In this document: piece after piece, positions 17,268 to 26,222 of the stretch | How the letters are laid out: every line of letters begins with the position of its first letter | How positions within the stretch are numbered: position 1 is the first letter of the stretch | Assembly: GCF_030065675.1 (NCBI RefSeq) | Contig: NZ_JASJDK010000001.1 | Location: 62,001 to 126,000 of the forward strand | DNA length: 64,000 bases | Direction of reading: 5' to 3' | From: Mastigocoleus sp. MO_188.B34 | GTDB lineage: Bacteria > Cyanobacteriota > Cyanobacteriia > Cyanobacteriales > Nostocaceae | Position numbers and translations under genes: made by a program | The notes under the pieces: generated by a model | What the model saw: only the letters and a program-made list of their open reading frames with translations | Database searches by the model: none | What the model was told of the DNA's origin: nothing

Positions 17268-19871
17268 TTAAACCGCTAAAACTAGCCGATTGCGGTGAAT
17301 ATGTAGCAGTTGAAATTCTTCGGAAGCTACTTGCTCTAGCATAAACAAGATTTGGTTGGGACGCAACATTGTGCCATCGTTACGCCATTTTCCTAAATAG
17401 CGTAAAACTGCTGTTGAATCACCGAAGTTACTATTCTCTGGGATTAATTCTAATTCCAATAAGCGTTCGCACAGATTTACCAAGTAAGTTTTGCCTGATT
17501 TAGTTGTTTGTTCCCATAATATTTCGTCCTTATTGTTAATAATGTCAACCCAATTTTGCCATTGTGTAACATTTGGCTGTGTATTGAGAGCAGCTATTGT
17601 TATGTGATACTCAGCAGATTCTAAAACTTGGGCTGCTTTCTCGGATTTTACATCCAGTTCGATAATTTTATATACCGGAATGTTTGCAGGTAATATTTGA
17701 GTTAGTTTTTGACGAAATACTTCTACATCAATTGCTTCAGTTAACTCAAAATCAACAATTTCGCCGCTACTTGTGACACCCAAAGGTAAAGCATTAGCGG
17801 GAGAAATTCTAGGTTGTGGGTTATACCCGCCAGTAAAAGATATGGGTAATTTGGCACGTCTCACGGTTCGGTCAAGTAATCGCATTAAATCTAGGTGACC
17901 AATCAACGCCATATCATCTTTCTTACCAAACCAAACTCGTAATTTTTGAGCTTTGGTTGTATTTGGTACAAAATCACCGGAAAATTTTGGAATTGGTGGT
18001 GCCTCAATCGCAATATTATGACCAAATTCGGGACTGCAAACACCGCAATGGGAACAACCATCAAAGGAACAATCTGGTACTGTAATAGCTTCTAAGGCAC
18101 GTTGTAAGTCCTCCTTAAGCCATCTTTTATCAATTCCCGTATCCATGTGGTCCCAAGGTAAAGGTGCGTCAAGCCGACTGTCAGCATCTTTACCTTCCCC
18201 TTCCATTACATTCCATTCACCATTTTCGACTTGGCGATACTTCCAATCCAATCCGGATTCAGCAATGGCTTTTCCCCAAGCGGCAAAAGCTTTATCAAGA
18301 CTCTCATACCAAGAGTCCATACCTGCTCCTAACTCCCAAGCGCGCCTCACAACAGGAGCTAAGGAGCGATCGCCTCGACCAATGAAATCTTCCATGGCTG
18401 AAATTCGCACGTCGGTAAAGTTGACCTTTACTCCTTTCATGCGGCGAAATTCTTGCCTCAGGATTTCTTGTTTGCGTTTAAACTCAGAAGTAGAAACCGA
18501 ATGCCATTGAAATGGCGTATGGGGTTTAGGAGTAAAATTAGAGACAGTCAAATTAAACGAAAGTGTTTTTCTACCCTTAGCCCAGCATTCTCTCCTGAGC
18601 CATCTTACTGTTTCAGCTATACCCAGGACATCAACATCTGTTTCTCCAGGCAAACCAATCATAAAATAAAGCTTAATTTTATCCCAACCTTGTTCCCAGG
18701 CTGTTTTAATACCCCTGAGCAATTCTTCGTTGGTTAAGCCTTTATTAACAATGTCACGCATCCTTTGGGTTCCTGCTTCCGGAGCAAAAGTTAGTCCCCC
18801 TTGTCGGGTACCGCCAAGAATGCGAGCAATATTTTCGTCAAATCTATCAACCCTTTGAGATGGAAGAGAAAGAGAAATATTTTCATCTTTAAGACGATTT
18901 CTAATTTCCGTCCCTACCGCAGGTAAGGACAAATAATCAGAACAACTCAGGGACAACAGAGAAAATTCTCTGTGACCTGTTTGGTGCATTCCCTTTTCAA
19001 TCGCATCAACTACTTTATCTGGTTCTACATCCCTTGCAGGTCGAGTAAGCATTCCAGGCTGACAAAAGCGACAACCACGGGTACAACCACGACGAATTTC
19101 AATAATCAAGCGTTCGTGGACTGTTTCTACATAAGGAACCAGTCCAATTGAGTAAGCCGGTATTGGAGTTGCAACACGGCGGATAATTCGCTTTGGTACG
19201 TCCGGGCGTTTAGGAGCAACTGACCCGTCAGCATTCATTTCGTAGAACTGCGGAACGTAGACGCCAGGAACTTGTACTAAATCTAACAGTAATTCTTCGC
19301 GGCTAATTTTAGCTCTTTTACCTTCTTCTAAAATCAAGCCGATTTCTGGTAATAATTCTTCACCATCTCCCAAGGCAAAGAAATCAAAAAAGTCGGCGTA
19401 GGGCTCGGGGTTAGATGTTGCGGTTTGTCCACCTGCAAATATCAAGGGGAAACCACTTTCATGATTTCTTTCTTCCCATGTTAACGGGATTCCCGCCAAA
19501 TCTAACATTTCTAAAATATTTGTCGCTCCCAGTTCATAACTGAGACTAAAGCCGAGAATATCAAATTCCTTTAAATCCCGTTTTGATTCGACAGCAAACA
19601 AAGGTGTATTCGTGCTTCGCAATTTACCCGCCAGGTCTTTCCCTGGTAGGTAAGAGCGATCGCACAACTGCCGAGGCTGGGAATTTATGATGTTATACAG
19701 GATGATGTGACCCAAATTGGATGCACCGACTTCATAAACTTCTGGGTAGGTTAAAACCCAGCGAATTTTAGCTTCATCCCAAGGTTTGTGTACTGACCCA
19801 AGCTCGTTACCTAAATAGCGAGCTGGCTTCGCAATATCCGGTGTAATTAATTTTTCTACTGCAACAGACAC
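17268..19871 (-). CDS. TIGR03960-type B12/radical SAM protein fused to a DUF2344 domain
   Basis: This 867-residue protein has an N-terminal cobalamin-binding-like region. A radical SAM core follows, with the cluster motif CTRGCRFC (Cys 263, 267 and 270). A C-terminal DUF2344/TIGR03936 domain begins around residue 650 (LRVWFGKKDDMALIGHLDLM). The linker contains Cys-rich CSFDGCSHCGVC, which could hold a second Fe-S cluster. In many bacteria these domains occur next to RNase E/G genes, as here with rne. A role in RNA or ribosome modification is an inference from that neighbourhood. The substrate is unknown. Confidence 0.92.
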   Translation of the reverse strand: MSVAVEKLITPDIAKPARYLGNELGSVHKPWDEAKIRWVLTYPEVYEVGASNLGHIILYNIINSQPRQLCDRSYLPGKDLAGKLRSTNTPLFAVESKRDLKEFDILGFSLSYELGATNILEMLDLAGIPLTWEERNHESGFPLIFAGGQTATSNPEPYADFFDFFALGDGEELLPEIGLILEEGKRAKISREELLLDLVQVPGVYVPQFYEMNADGSVAPKRPDVPKRIIRRVATPIPAYSIGLVPYVETVHERLIIEIRRGCTRGCRFCQPGMLTRPARDVEPDKVVDAIEKGMHQTGHREFSLLSLSCSDYLSLPAVGTEIRNRLKDENISLSLPSQRVDRFDENIARILGGTRQGGLTFAPEAGTQRMRDIVNKGLTNEELLRGIKTAWEQGWDKIKLYFMIGLPGETDVDVLGIAETVRWLRRECWAKGRKTLSFNLTVSNFTPKPHTPFQWHSVSTSEFKRKQEILRQEFRRMKGVKVNFTDVRISAMEDFIGRGDRSLAPVVRRAWELGAGMDSWYESLDKAFAAWGKAIAESGLDWKYRQVENGEWNVMEGEGKDADSRLDAPLPWDHMDTGIDKRWLKEDLQRALEAITVPDCSFDGCSHCGVCSPEFGHNIAIEAPPIPKFSGDFVPNTTKAQKLRVWFGKKDDMALIGHLDLMRLLDRTVRRAKLPISFTGGYNPQPRISPANALPLGVTSSGEIVDFELTEAIDVEVFRQKLTQILPANIPVYKIIELDVKSEKAAQVLESAEYHITIAALNTQPNVTQWQNWVDIINNKDEILWEQTTKSGKTYLVNLCERLLELELIPENSNFGDSTAVLRYLGKWRNDGTMLRPNQILFMLEQVASEEFQLLHIHRNRLVLAV

Positions 19872-20039
19872 TGTGCTAATCTGCGTGCTAACTTACAGCT
19901 AATCACTACCAACCTTAGCATTTATTAAGTGTCTGAAGATATGAAATCAGTTAAATTCCAGAGTTTTTTTTATTTTGGGTGTTGATATTTACACAACTTT
20001 TTTGCACAACGGCGCAAATATCATTGTGATATCTGTGAA

Positions 20040-20369
20040 TTATGCACTGAATAATATTTTTTGGTTTTCAAAAATTTCGAATACTCGATCTAATTGAGTA
20101 AGTTCAAAAATAATTTTGATAGATGGAGATACACAGCATAAACCCAAACGCTTTCCCAAATTTTGAGCTAACTTAAGTGCAGATACCAATGACATTAATC
20201 CAGAACTATCTAGTAGTTCCACTTTTTCTAGATTTACCAGCAAGATTTGATTTTTATCTTGCCTTAAAGCTGTTGTCAAGTCACGCTCAAATTCCAAAGC
20301 GTTAACAGCATTTAAATTATCTTGAGGCTTAATAATTGCAACTGTGGTATGGCTAAGTACTGCTTGCAT
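20040..20369 (-). CDS. STAS-domain anti-sigma factor antagonist
   Basis: This protein of about 109 residues is a single STAS domain. The phosphorylation site is the serine in KVELLDSSGLMSLVSAL, the SpoIIAA-like signature. Such proteins switch partner kinases/anti-sigma factors or signalling phosphatases by reversible phosphorylation. No partner kinase or phosphatase gene is adjacent, so the partner must be elsewhere. I chose the ATG at 20369 because AGGA lies six bases upstream; an in-frame TTG eight codons earlier is possible but less likely. The gene is transcribed alone. Confidence 0.9.
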   Translation of the reverse strand: MQAVLSHTTVAIIKPQDNLNAVNALEFERDLTTALRQDKNQILLVNLEKVELLDSSGLMSLVSALKLAQNLGKRLGLCCVSPSIKIIFELTQLDRVFEIFENQKILFSA

Positions 20370-20393
20370 TGTAATTCCTATCAGAGGCGTCAA

Positions 20394-20796
20394 AAAAACA
20401 GGTTAGATGTATTTGACCATAATCTTTTTATGTTCACATCGACCATTCGTCTTACACCTCTTTGCGGAATCTTTATTAGTCTAATGGCTCTGTTTAAAGA
20501 TTGTTATAATTCTCGCACCAAAAGTATTGTCGTATACTTTTTATTAGATTTTTGTTAAAAGAATTTAAATGATTAGGTGTAACATATTATCCTAGTTAAG
20601 CAAAAGGCTAAGCAAAGGTTAAATAAGCTTAAAATCTTTTACTGTCAAGGATAAATCATAATTGCAAGAATCTAAGTATTACAAGTATATTCTTCTTGTT
20701 TGTGATTCATGTCACTACTTTATCGAGATCTCGATCGCGCTTTGTACTGAGGTAATACTTGGATAATTAGTATTAAATACACTTTACTTATTTTTT
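20394..20796. other. Intergenic region between divergent small genes
   Basis: About 400 AT-rich bases with no gene. The stretch GTTTGTGATTCATG near 20699 partly recalls the core of the dispersed repeat but is too short to call a copy. Confidence 0.4.
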
Positions 20797-20991
20797 ATGG
20801 AAACTAAATACGCCATTCGTCAGCTAGTTGCTAGAGCCTTAGATATCAAAAAATTAACCCTAGAAATTGAAAATGAAATTAACTTGGAACTGACTACTCG
20901 CGGTTATATTTCTGACGTAGACTACGAAGCCTTAGAGCTATTAATGGCAGAGATGGATGCTGGTAGAATAGCTCTATGTAGAAGTATTTAA
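20797..20991 (+). CDS. Small conserved-looking cyanobacterial protein of unknown function
   Basis: This 64-residue acidic, helical protein (METKYAIRQLVARALDIKKL, then EINLELTTRGYISDVDYEAL) has no signal peptide or membrane segment. Composition and codon use look like a real gene, and I recall similar short cyanobacterial proteins, but I cannot name a family. The ATG lacks a strong Shine-Dalgarno, which is common here. It stands alone, divergent from the STAS gene. Confidence 0.7.
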   Translation: METKYAIRQLVARALDIKKLTLEIENEINLELTTRGYISDVDYEALELLMAEMDAGRIALCRSI

Positions 20992-21384
20992 GGAAGATTT
21001 AGATGAATTTAAATCATCCAAATCTAATTGCAGTCCTGGAAAAATTATTAAAGTATATTTTGGGATAACATATATACCAAAGATGCAATGGTTATGATGC
21101 AATGTGAATTATTTTCTCAGTAAATATATTTATGAGAGTATTCTATAAAAATAGTTAAATGCTTACAGTCTAAAGAATTTATAATGTTGATTATACTAGT
21201 TTAATTTTTATTTCATCAATTTGATTTTTTATTTAAAAATATAAAACCTAATAAATTTTTAAAATATTATTTTGTTTTAAATTGACAAAAAATAATAATT
21301 TGATTTTAGATTTATACGTAATATATATTTTCGTTATATTTACAGCTAGGGGTCTGTAACTGTAGTGAAAGGTCAATTAGATAA
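20992..21384. other. AT-rich intergenic region, nothing recognised
   Basis: About 393 bases, very AT-rich, with long A and T runs. I see no gene and no clear terminator. Confidence 0.5.
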
Positions 21385-21759
21385 TCATTTTTCCGCAGAC
21401 AGATTTGTATTTTTCTGACTTTGCCAAACACGATGAATGAATTCGTTGAGTTTTTGTTTACCAATACTAGCAGCTATTTCACTCTTTGATCCTTCTTGGG
21501 AAACTTGACAGATCGAACTGATGACTTCCACATCCAAGGCGGGATGAAATAGGCTGATAGACCACAGTAGGTCAAAAGCTTCTTGGAGATTAGTTATCTG
21601 TGGCTCCTCATCACCAGATTTTCCTTCTAAAAACAAGGGACGTACCCAACATAGCTGACGGGAAACAACAACTTGAATGACCTCTGCATACAGACGAGTA
21701 TCACCTTCCTGTAAATATACAATTTGTCCCGCTTGAAATTTTTGGGTCATATTACTCAT
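21385..21759 (-). CDS. Conserved-looking cyanobacterial protein of unknown function
   Basis: This 124-residue soluble protein starts with a small beta-rich part (FQAGQIVYLQEGDTRLYAEV, SH3-like in appearance) and ends in a helical, charged tail (KQKLNEFIHRVWQSQKN). No catalytic motif is evident. The start could be the first ATG at 21759 or the ATG three codons later. Just upstream lie three imperfect copies of AAATATCGCTTT (about 21760-21798). The coding call is based on length, composition and uninterrupted frame. Confidence 0.75.
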   Translation of the reverse strand: MSNMTQKFQAGQIVYLQEGDTRLYAEVIQVVVSRQLCWVRPLFLEGKSGDEEPQITNLQEAFDLLWSISLFHPALDVEVISSICQVSQEGSKSEIAASIGKQKLNEFIHRVWQSQKNTNLSAEK

Positions 21760-22235
21760 AAATATCGCTTTTAAATATCGCTTTCTTAAATATCACTCGA
21801 AAATACTAATAATTTTAGATAAGTTAAGTAAGGTGTTTGAGTAAAAATAAAAAAGATTATATTTGCCATAGCACAAAAATCTGTTAGCGTTTTAGTGTTA
21901 GTAACCGCCTTATACTTTTTGTTTTAGAAATTTTTGTTTGCGTGTGTGTGTTTAGAAGCAAATTTCAAGGTGATAATATTCTGGTCTTCAGGCTAGGGTA
22001 TACGGGGAAAATACAATTACATCAATTATGTTCTGATTGGTGAAGATAGTGTGTCTGAATAATCCTTACTTTAGGTCAGGGAATATGAAAATACAAACAA
22101 TTTTCAAGACAGTGAGTAGGTATTGTTAAAACAAACTTCATAGTTAATATGTTATAAGATAAGTTGAGAAGTGTTAAGTAACCATAAAGCATTAGCCTTT
22201 TTGTCGTATATCTACCGAAAAAAAAGTAAAGAGCC
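21760..22235. other. Divergent intergenic region upstream of clpS
   Basis: It contains the AAATATCGCTTT-like triple repeat beside the minus-strand gene, a short GT run near 21945 and otherwise AT-rich sequence. The promoters of both flanking genes should lie here; I could not fix their hexamers. Confidence 0.4.
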
Positions 22236-22517
22236 GTGTCAGTCGAAACTATAGAAAAGCGTTCTACGTCGAGAAAGATAGCACCTCGGTATCGCGTTCT
22301 GCTTCACAATGATCCATTTAATACAATGGAATATGTGGTTCAAGTGCTGTTAACAACGGTACCAAGTCTTACTCAACCACAAGCAGTGAGCATAATGATG
22401 GAAGCTCATACAAGTGGTGTAGCCTTGGTAATCACTTGTGCCCTAGAGCATGCAGAATTTTACAGTGAGACTTTAAAAGAACGTGGTTTAACTAGTACGA
22501 TCGAGCCGGAAGATTAA
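22236..22517 (+). CDS. clpS: ATP-dependent Clp protease adaptor ClpS
   Basis: This 93-residue adaptor delivers N-degron substrates to ClpAP/ClpCP. The substrate pocket motif is present (YRVLLHNDPFNTMEYVV), and AHTSGVALV and CALEHAEFYSETL complete the core. The start is GTG at 22236; no ATG is available at a sensible place. A CPBP-family membrane protease follows 141 bases downstream on the same strand. Confidence 0.95.
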   Translation: MSVETIEKRSTSRKIAPRYRVLLHNDPFNTMEYVVQVLLTTVPSLTQPQAVSIMMEAHTSGVALVITCALEHAEFYSETLKERGLTSTIEPED

Positions 22518-22658
22518 CACTTGGTTACTCGGGATTGCGAAACTGTAATAACTTAGTTGGCGTCAAGCTAAAACGTGCCAGAAAATAATCATCAATAACT
22601 AATCGTTAATATTTATTGATTTCGTTATTATTAGTTTTTGCGATCGCTGTAACTTGTC

Positions 22659-23495
22659 ATGAAAAAATACTTTGCAATTTTAGCCCAGCGTTCTTTCGGA
22701 ATCCGACTGGGTGCGTTTATTTTATTTCTATGTTTGCCGTGGTTGCCATATGCAGCATTAATTTATTTTTTTGTTGATGATACTAACCTGCAAACGATTT
22801 TAACAATGGTGCCCTTGGCAATTTGGTTTTTTCTGTTTTTGCCTATTTGGGGTAAATACGTTCGGCAACAAAAACATATATTTAAGTATTATGGTTTAGA
22901 GTTTAGTCGCCGTAATGGTGTTGAGTTATTACGGGGTTTGGCTATTGGACTAATAAATATTTTAGTTTTATTTTCTTTGCAAGGGATAATGGGTTGGTTG
23001 GTATGGCAACAACCCTCTGTTTTTTCGCTAAAACTTATTTTAGAAGGATCGCTTACTGGTTTGGGGGTAGCGTTTGCAGAAGAACTATTTTTTCGCGGGT
23101 TTATATATGATGAACTCCAGAGAGACTATAAACCTTCAGTAGTGCTTTGGAGTAGTTCTTTTATATTTGCTGTTGCTCATTTTATTAAACCTCTTGCGGA
23201 AGTAATCCAAAGTTCGCCACAATTTTTAGGTTTACTTTTGTTAAGTTTGGCTTCTGCTTTTGCAAAACAAAGTTCTCGGGGACGCCTCGGTTTATCAATA
23301 GGGATTCATGGAGGTTTAGTTTGGGGCTATTACATTGTTGATGTTGGCAAACTAATTGAATACTCTGGTTCAGTACCAATATGGGTTACAGGTGTTAATA
23401 ATAATCCTTTGGCAGGAATTATGGGTTTAATAGGTTTGACGATTTTGACTTTTTGGATGAGGATGGGCGATCGCTCAAAGCTCTCAAATTTTTAA
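22659..23495 (+). CDS. CPBP-family intramembrane metalloprotease (CAAX protease-like)
   Basis: This 278-residue membrane protein has about seven hydrophobic helices. Motif 1 is AFAEELFFRGFIYDEL, with the paired glutamates and arginine of the family. Motif 2 is FAVAHFI with the metal-binding His, and a further His occurs in LSIGIHGGLVWG. CPBP proteins are glutamic intramembrane proteases related to Rce1; some process peptides or act in stress responses. Substrate unknown. It follows clpS on the same strand and may be co-transcribed. Confidence 0.93.
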   Translation: MKKYFAILAQRSFGIRLGAFILFLCLPWLPYAALIYFFVDDTNLQTILTMVPLAIWFFLFLPIWGKYVRQQKHIFKYYGLEFSRRNGVELLRGLAIGLINILVLFSLQGIMGWLVWQQPSVFSLKLILEGSLTGLGVAFAEELFFRGFIYDELQRDYKPSVVLWSSSFIFAVAHFIKPLAEVIQSSPQFLGLLLLSLASAFAKQSSRGRLGLSIGIHGGLVWGYYIVDVGKLIEYSGSVPIWVTGVNNNPLAGIMGLIGLTILTFWMRMGDRSKLSNF

Positions 23496-23595
23496 GTTTT
23501 TAGCTTGAGCTTGATAAGAAACTGACTGCAGGTCATCTTTTGGTCGCCATAGGCGCGGTCTGTTTTGTTAGCATAGCGTGCTATCTTTTGACTTT

Positions 23596-24768
23596 TTAAT
23601 TTACAGAAGTACTAATATAACCCCATTGGGAACCTATTTTGACCCACGCAAGTTTTACTTTTTGGTCAATACCCAATCTATCAACTGTAAAATCAGTGGC
23701 ATGATCAAATTGGGGTTTTATAACTACTTGACCGGTAGTATCAATGTATCCCCATTTATCATTTATGTTCACCCGTGCTAACCCTTGAGAGAAAATGCCA
23801 ACATCGTCAAATTGAGGTGGAATGACCATTTGACCTGTTTTAGTAATATAGCCATATTTGCTTTCTTTCCATATGTAGGCTAAACCTTCAGAAAATATTC
23901 CCGCATCCTGAAAAACTGGCTCGATCGCAAACTTACCAGTTTTATCAATATAACCCCAATGACGGTTGATACTGGCTAAGGCTAAGCCCTCAGAAAACTT
24001 CCATGCTTGAGTAAATTTAGGTTGAACAATTAACTTACCACTGCGATCTATATAACCCCATTTATTACCTAATTTAACTTCTGCCATGCCTTCGGAGAAG
24101 TAAGAAGCTTGATTAAATTTGGGAAGAATAATAAATTTACCACTCTTATCGATATAACCCCATTTCCGATCTAGTTTGACTGGGGCTAATGCTTGTCTGT
24201 TTGCAGCTTTTGCCTGATTATCTACAGCAAAAGACATTGCAGCTTTAAACTTGGGCTTAATAACTATTTTACCAAATCTATTGATATAGCCCCATTTATC
24301 ACCATTACTAATTTTTGCTAAACCCTGAGAAAATTCTCCAGCAGAGTCAAATTGTGGTTTGATTACGACCTGACCATTTTTATTGATGTAACCCCACTTA
24401 TCACCAATACTTACCCGAGCTAATCCTTCAGAAAATTCTTCTGCAGCTTCAAATAGTGGTTTGATCGCTACCCGACCGTTTTTGTCAATATACCCTTTTC
24501 GGTAACCAATGTATACTGATGCCAAACCTTCAGAAAAACTACCAACATACTTAAACTTAGGTTGAATTCTATAAGTAAAATTACTAGTGTTTTCAATAAC
24601 TCTATTTTTTAGTTTGAGAATACGTAAGTTCTCAGGTGATAAAGTTTCAGATTGGACTAATTTAACTGGCAATAAAGTTAACCAGCTAAGGGTTACAGTG
24701 CTAGTAGCGATAAACAACTTTAGCTGTTTACATATAGTCTGGGATTTCACACGGGGTAGGACAGCCAT
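23596..24768 (-). CDS. Exported WG-repeat protein
   Basis: This 390-residue protein has an N-terminal hydrophobic segment (LFIATSTVTLSWLTLLPV) suited to export. About seven WG repeats follow, each of the form KWGYIDKSGKFIIxPxF...FSEGLA. WG-repeat proteins form beta-rich scaffolds; their molecular role in cyanobacteria is unknown. Between repeats four and five a short insertion (around residue 185) breaks the regular spacing. The repeats are close enough in DNA sequence to suggest internal duplication. Confidence 0.9.
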   Translation of the reverse strand: MAVLPRVKSQTICKQLKLFIATSTVTLSWLTLLPVKLVQSETLSPENLRILKLKNRVIENTSNFTYRIQPKFKYVGSFSEGLASVYIGYRKGYIDKNGRVAIKPLFEAAEEFSEGLARVSIGDKWGYINKNGQVVIKPQFDSAGEFSQGLAKISNGDKWGYINRFGKIVIKPKFKAAMSFAVDNQAKAANRQALAPVKLDRKWGYIDKSGKFIILPKFNQASYFSEGMAEVKLGNKWGYIDRSGKLIVQPKFTQAWKFSEGLALASINRHWGYIDKTGKFAIEPVFQDAGIFSEGLAYIWKESKYGYITKTGQMVIPPQFDDVGIFSQGLARVNINDKWGYIDTTGQVVIKPQFDHATDFTVDRLGIDQKVKLAWVKIGSQWGYISTSVN

Positions 24769-25126
24769 AAACCTATTTGTATCAAATTTTCTCGATTCTT
24801 TTTAAACCTGTCTTCAGCAAGGATAGCAGCTTTAACAGAAACCTTTGGACTTTAACTACTTGCATCTGCTCATCATATCTATGCCACTTTTCTTCCAGGT
24901 ATAATTACGCTTTTTCTTCCATATATGTTCCCTGAAATTCTTCATGAAAGAAAATTAAGCTTTTATCAAGTCAGATATCAAGTTTGATAAATAATATGTC
25001 TGTTACTGTAGTTTTGAATTTAAACATTAAAAACCCTCAAAAATGGAAAAATATTACATAATTTACCGTTTTTGAAGGTTTTTAAAATTATTTAATAACT
25101 ATAATCAATGATTTTGAAGAGAGAAC
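24769..25126. other. Intergenic region with long hairpin
   Basis: About 358 AT-rich bases lie between two minus-strand genes. The only structure I can support is the hairpin at 25029-25083. Confidence 0.5.
25029..25083 (-). terminator. Terminator of the pentapeptide-repeat gene
   Basis: AAAAACCCTCAAAAATGG (25029-25046) pairs with CCGTTTTTGAAGGTTTTT (25066-25083) with two imperfect positions. Read on the minus strand, the stem ends in GGGTTTTT, so the U-tract is part of the stem. It lies 44 bases beyond the stop codon. Confidence 0.65.
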
Positions 25127-25768
25127 TTAAGAAATATGTTTTGTTGCAATAGTTCCAGCCAAACAAGCTCCATTGAAATTAACTCCCTTAAGGTTTGTAC
25201 CTTCCAATTCTGCACAGAGTAAATTTGCCCCTGTAAGGTTTGCGCCTGCAAGGTTAGCTTTACGTAAATCAGTTTCTTCCAAATTTGCTTCTCCCAGTAG
25301 AGCTCCTTGTAAATCTGCACCACTTAAATCTGCACCTTTAAGGTTAGCTGCTGTCAGATTAGCTCCTCGCAGGTCTGCACCTCGCAAATCAACACCTTGT
25401 AGATTGACGTTCATTAAGTTTGTACCGCTTAAAAAAGCTCCGGTTAAAGAAACATCATTGAGCCTCGCTCCCATAAAATTGGCCCCCCGCAAATTACTAC
25501 CGCGCAAGTCCGCACTAGTTAAATCCGCTTGCATCAAATTAGCTCCCATAAAATTAGCTCGCAAATTTGCTTGGTGTAAATTTGCGCCCATTAAATTTGC
25601 ACCTTCTAGATGTCCACCTTCAAGATTAGAATTGGTTAAATTTACACCAACAAGGTTTGCACCAGCTAAATTGATTCGGTTTAAGTCTAATTGCGATAAA
25701 TCTTCATCTTCTAAATTTACTCCGGGGAGTTGCTTTAATTGACCAGATTTAATTGCTTCTATATTCAT
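25127..25768 (-). CDS. Pentapeptide-repeat protein
   Basis: This 213-residue protein is built mainly of A(D/N)LxX pentapeptides from about residue 28 to 205 (for example ANLVGVNLTNSNLEGGHLEG), predicting a right-handed quadrilateral beta-helix. The first 25 residues (IKSGQLKQLPGVNLEDEDL) form a short cap. There is no signal peptide or membrane helix, so it is probably cytosolic. Cyanobacteria have many such proteins and most lack a known role. The reverse strand is open for 189 codons, an artefact of the repeats. Confidence 0.93.
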   Translation of the reverse strand: MNIEAIKSGQLKQLPGVNLEDEDLSQLDLNRINLAGANLVGVNLTNSNLEGGHLEGANLMGANLHQANLRANFMGANLMQADLTSADLRGSNLRGANFMGARLNDVSLTGAFLSGTNLMNVNLQGVDLRGADLRGANLTAANLKGADLSGADLQGALLGEANLEETDLRKANLAGANLTGANLLCAELEGTNLKGVNFNGACLAGTIATKHIS

Positions 25769-26222
25769 TTTTTATTAATTGACTTTGATTGAGTGCTTAA
25801 TTGGGTTTTACCACAAGCTACTAGATTTGAAAGTTGAAAGTTTTTGATAAGTTATATTACCTGCACTCGAAATGATAGCAAGGTTAACCTTGGATCAAAA
25901 ATTAAGTCAGATCAGAATGTGAAAATTCCTGCAACACAACACTCCCTTTACTGAGTGCAAGGTAAATATCCAACATAAGATACTAACTCCCAAGAAGGAG
26001 AAGTCAAAATATGATTTGCGGTCACACTAGAGCCTGCGGCGTTGGCAGTAACCTCTAGCTAGAGCCTACGGCGATGGCAGATCCGTTAACAACAATATTA
26101 AACTGTTAATTAACCCCTCGCGACGAACTAAGCTAACACATTTTCTGGGTTTGTCAGTTGAAGAACTAAATCAAAGCCTAAATTAAATTAAATTAAATTA
26201 AATTAAATACAAAGCACTTCAA
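25769..26222. other. Intergenic region with short repeats
   Basis: It contains two imperfect copies of a unit beginning CTAGAGCCTRCGGCG (about 26030-26085) and the AATTA array at 26181-26205. No gene is seen. The GCGGTCAC string near 26017 recurs near 36104, so it belongs to a dispersed repeat type. Confidence 0.5.
26181..26205. repeat. Five tandem copies of AATTA
   Basis: Five perfect AATTA units end 17 bases before the 3' end of the DICT-HD gene. This is a simple-sequence repeat with no assigned role. Confidence 0.8.

Noticed and set aside
25173-25742. 189-codon open frame antisense to the pentapeptide-repeat gene
   Set aside because: It is a by-product of the repeat codon pattern; it has no ribosome-binding site and its protein is a low-complexity SAP/KFAP-type repeat.
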